This document shows positions 7,511 to 8,268 of a stretch of DNA of 8,268 nucleotides, piece by piece. Within the stretch, counting starts at the first letter, position 1. Each line of letters begins with the position of its first letter. The stretch is from assembly GCA_022572825.1 (NCBI GenBank), contig JACZVE010000117.1, positions 1 through 8,268 on the forward strand, written 5' to 3'. The position numbers and the translations under genes are program-made. The DNA is from SAR324 cluster bacterium. GTDB lineage: Bacteria; SAR324; JACQKK01. The notes below the pieces were generated by a model that had not been told where the DNA came from, searched no databases, and was given only the letters and a program-made list of their open reading frames with translations.

Positions 7511-7557
7511 GGCGGCCGGGGAACGGCGAGACGACGGGAGCCGCCGGCCATTTATTC
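7511..7557 (+). terminator. Possible terminator after the dehydrogenase gene
   Basis: GGCCGG (7514-7519) can pair with CCGGCC (7544-7549), or GGCGGC (7511-7516) with GCCGCC (7540-7545), each with a loop of 23-24 bases. The T-rich ATTTATTC follows at 7550-7557. Stem, position 12 bases after the stop codon, and T-rich tail fit a terminator, but the loop is long and the T-run is interrupted. Confidence 0.35.
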
Positions 7558-7806
7558 TCGCCCGCGGCGGATGGAGGGACGATCCTGCCCACGGCTTTGC
7601 GGATCTGCGCGGCCTACGATTCTTCGCCTTCTTCCTCTTCGGTTGTCGCCACCTCCGGCGGGGGGAATGCGGGCACGCCCTTCCATTCCGGCCCTGTTGA
7701 TCGTGCCGTGCGGTGTGGCGGTCCGGCCGCCACCTGGGCGGGGTACCGCCGTGCTCGCGGAGTACCGCTCGCCGCTCGCCTGAAACCAACGTGAGCCCCA
7801 CCTGCC
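7558..7806. other. Stretch with no recognisable gene
   Basis: Short open frames exist on both strands, but none has a ribosome site with a recognisable product. The frame from 7826 down to 7614 on the - strand ends in an acidic run (ATTEEEEGEES) that looks a little like a real C-terminus. The rest of that frame is low-complexity Arg/Ala/Gly, so it is at most a decayed remnant. No tRNA, CRISPR or convincing promoter is seen. Confidence 0.4.
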
Positions 7807-7919
7807 GCCCCGACGTTCCCTCGCATCCGATAACAGGTGTTCTATTGCACTGCCGCGGACGGAGCCGCGGGATCTCAGTGCAACAGAACACGGGTTATCC
7901 GACGCGAAACGTCCTGGGC
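7807..7919. repeat. Large imperfect palindrome
   Basis: The core arms 7821-7852 and 7876-7907 are 32 bases each with 27 matches in reverse-complement alignment, including 15 of 16 in the inner part (7837-7852 with 7876-7891). Beyond a 3-base bulge (7818-7820), GACGTT (7812-7817) pairs with AACGTC (7908-7913). After a small internal loop GCCC (7807-7810) pairs with GGGC (7916-7919). The centre holds CCGCGG twice (7853-7858 and 7865-7870). In RNA or single-stranded DNA it would fold into one long hairpin. It has no T-run and is too long for an ordinary terminator. It may be a small non-autonomous element, a transposon end, or a recombination or replication structure. Confidence 0.75.
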
Positions 7920-7920
7920 T

Positions 7921-8268
7921 GATGCTCGCCTCTGCAGACGGCGACCGAGAGGCTTCGCCTAACCTGTGTACCGGGTACGGGACGCCCGCTCAGGACTCGC
8001 TGCTGCTCGGGCGGACACACAAGGGGGTTCCGGGGGAACGTCGACGCGATCGCCGTCACTGCGTCCGCACGTGGCGTTCCAAGACGACCCGTATGGGGCA
8101 GCGTACCGCCGTGCGGGCCGCCTTGGCACGCCCCATGCCCGCCTCCCAGCCGTGGCCGCGTCCGGCCGAACCGCGAAGGGGCTGCACTGGACGTGGACGA
8201 TACCGAGTCAGCACACCCGCCCGGCCGCCTCAGAAGGGTCATCGGTAGCCGTCCGGGCGGGTGTGCGG
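7921..8268 (+). ncRNA. Large structured RNA, HEARO/omega-RNA-like (partial at right edge)
   Basis: Nested complementarity covers the whole segment. GACGGCGA (7937-7944) pairs with TCGCCGTC (8050-8057) as a closing helix. Inside are AGGC/GCCT (7950-7953, 7957-7960); CCTGTGT (7963-7969) with ACACA plus GG (8017-8024, one bulged A), enclosing CGCCCG/CGGGCG (7983-7988, 8008-8013); and GTTCC/GGAAC (8027-8031, 8035-8039). Further on, ATGGGGC (8093-8099) pairs with GCCCCAT (8130-8136) around GTGC/GCAC (8111-8114, 8126-8129), then CGTCC/GGACG (8159-8163, 8189-8193) and a 14-bp terminal hairpin (8211-8266). The size, multi-helix layout, and segments such as ACCGGGTACGGGACGCC match my recollection of HEARO RNAs, the omega RNAs encoded just upstream of IscB/IsrB nucleases. 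Strand and family are inferred from that resemblance. The 5' boundary is uncertain by some bases and the nuclease gene would lie beyond 8268. Another structured mobile-element RNA is the main alternative. Confidence 0.62.
8211..8266 (+). repeat. Perfect 14-bp inverted repeat at the right edge
   Basis: GCACACCCGCCCGG (8211-8224) and CCGGGCGGGTGTGC (8253-8266) are exact reverse complements around a 28-base loop. It is the strongest helix of the putative structured RNA and would be its 3'-terminal arm. No T-run is visible before the window ends, so a terminator cannot be confirmed. The loop is long enough for tertiary contacts or a pseudoknot. Confidence 0.8.

Noticed and set aside
4437..7592. 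A 1051-codon open frame on the - strand opposite the dehydrogenase gene
   Set aside because: It is rich in His, Gln, Leu, Val and Gly with no recognisable motif, as expected opposite a GC-rich coding strand. The + strand protein here has full catalytic and cluster motifs.
7614..7826. A 70-codon - strand frame ending in an acidic tail
   Set aside because: The tail is coding-like, but the rest is low complexity with no domain or ribosome site, so there is too little to call a gene or pseudogene.
7807..7919. Integron attC site
   Set aside because: The palindrome has suitable length, but the conserved outer core sites (RYYYAAC and GTTRRRY) are not at its ends, and no cassette gene or integrase is present.
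7743..8114. Direct repeat GTACCGCCGTGC at 7743-7754 and 8103-8114
   Set aside because: One 12-base match is expected by chance in 8 kb of GC-biased sequence, and the flanks do not match.
7895..8248. Overlapping open frames of 108 codons (+, 7922-8248) and 115 codons (-, 7895-8242)
   Set aside because: Arg- or Gly/Pro-rich composition, no ribosome site and no motif. The DNA is instead explained by dense base-pairing complementarity.
8255..8268. Start of a group II intron (a GTGTG-like motif near the right edge)
   Set aside because: The motif lies inside the arm of the perfect 14-bp hairpin. No intron domain can be assessed before the window ends.

Overview
This window comes from a high-GC bacterium, most likely a proteobacterium. 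The four genes have strongly GC-biased codons, Shine-Dalgarno-type ribosome sites, and protein families common in beta- and gammaproteobacteria. The sequence cannot fix the genus. The first 290 bases are visibly AT-richer (about half GC) than the rest.

Layout, all genes on the + strand: a non-coding left flank (1-293) with a terminator-like hairpin, a second hairpin and a possible alternative-pairing leader; a divergent folC-type Mur-ligase-family protein (294-1751); an EHN-type epoxide hydrolase (1852-3051); an acetyl-CoA acetyltransferase/thiolase (3212-4492); and a 971-residue FAD plus iron-sulfur 2-hydroxyacid dehydrogenase-like protein of YdiJ architecture (4584-7499). The gaps between genes are 90-160 bp and most contain a GC-rich hairpin, so this is a co-oriented neighbourhood rather than a tightly coupled operon. 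The last three genes suggest oxidation of carboxylic or lipid-derived substrates: epoxide hydrolysis to a diol, thiolytic cleavage or formation of acyl-CoA, and flavin-dependent 2-hydroxyacid oxidation. A shared pathway is inference. FolC does not obviously belong to it.

The right 770 bases hold no convincing protein gene, but they are the most interesting part. After a weak terminator (7511-7557) and a featureless stretch comes a 113-base imperfect palindrome (7807-7919). It abuts about 350 bases of dense nested complementarity (about 7921-8268): a long-range 8-bp closing helix, a bulged 7-bp helix around a 6-bp hairpin, several smaller hairpins, a perfect 7-bp helix with an inner hairpin, and a perfect 14-bp terminal hairpin. 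This looks like a large structured RNA. Its sequence style and layout resemble the HEARO RNA, the omega RNA of IscB/IsrB (OMEGA) RNA-guided nucleases. That assignment rests on recall and structure, not a search. If it is right, the nuclease gene starts just past the right edge and the guide lies in or beside the right arm of the palindrome.

Two of the enzymes also carry in-frame tandem repeats: a 12-bp unit in the folC-like gene and an 18-bp unit in the thiolase.
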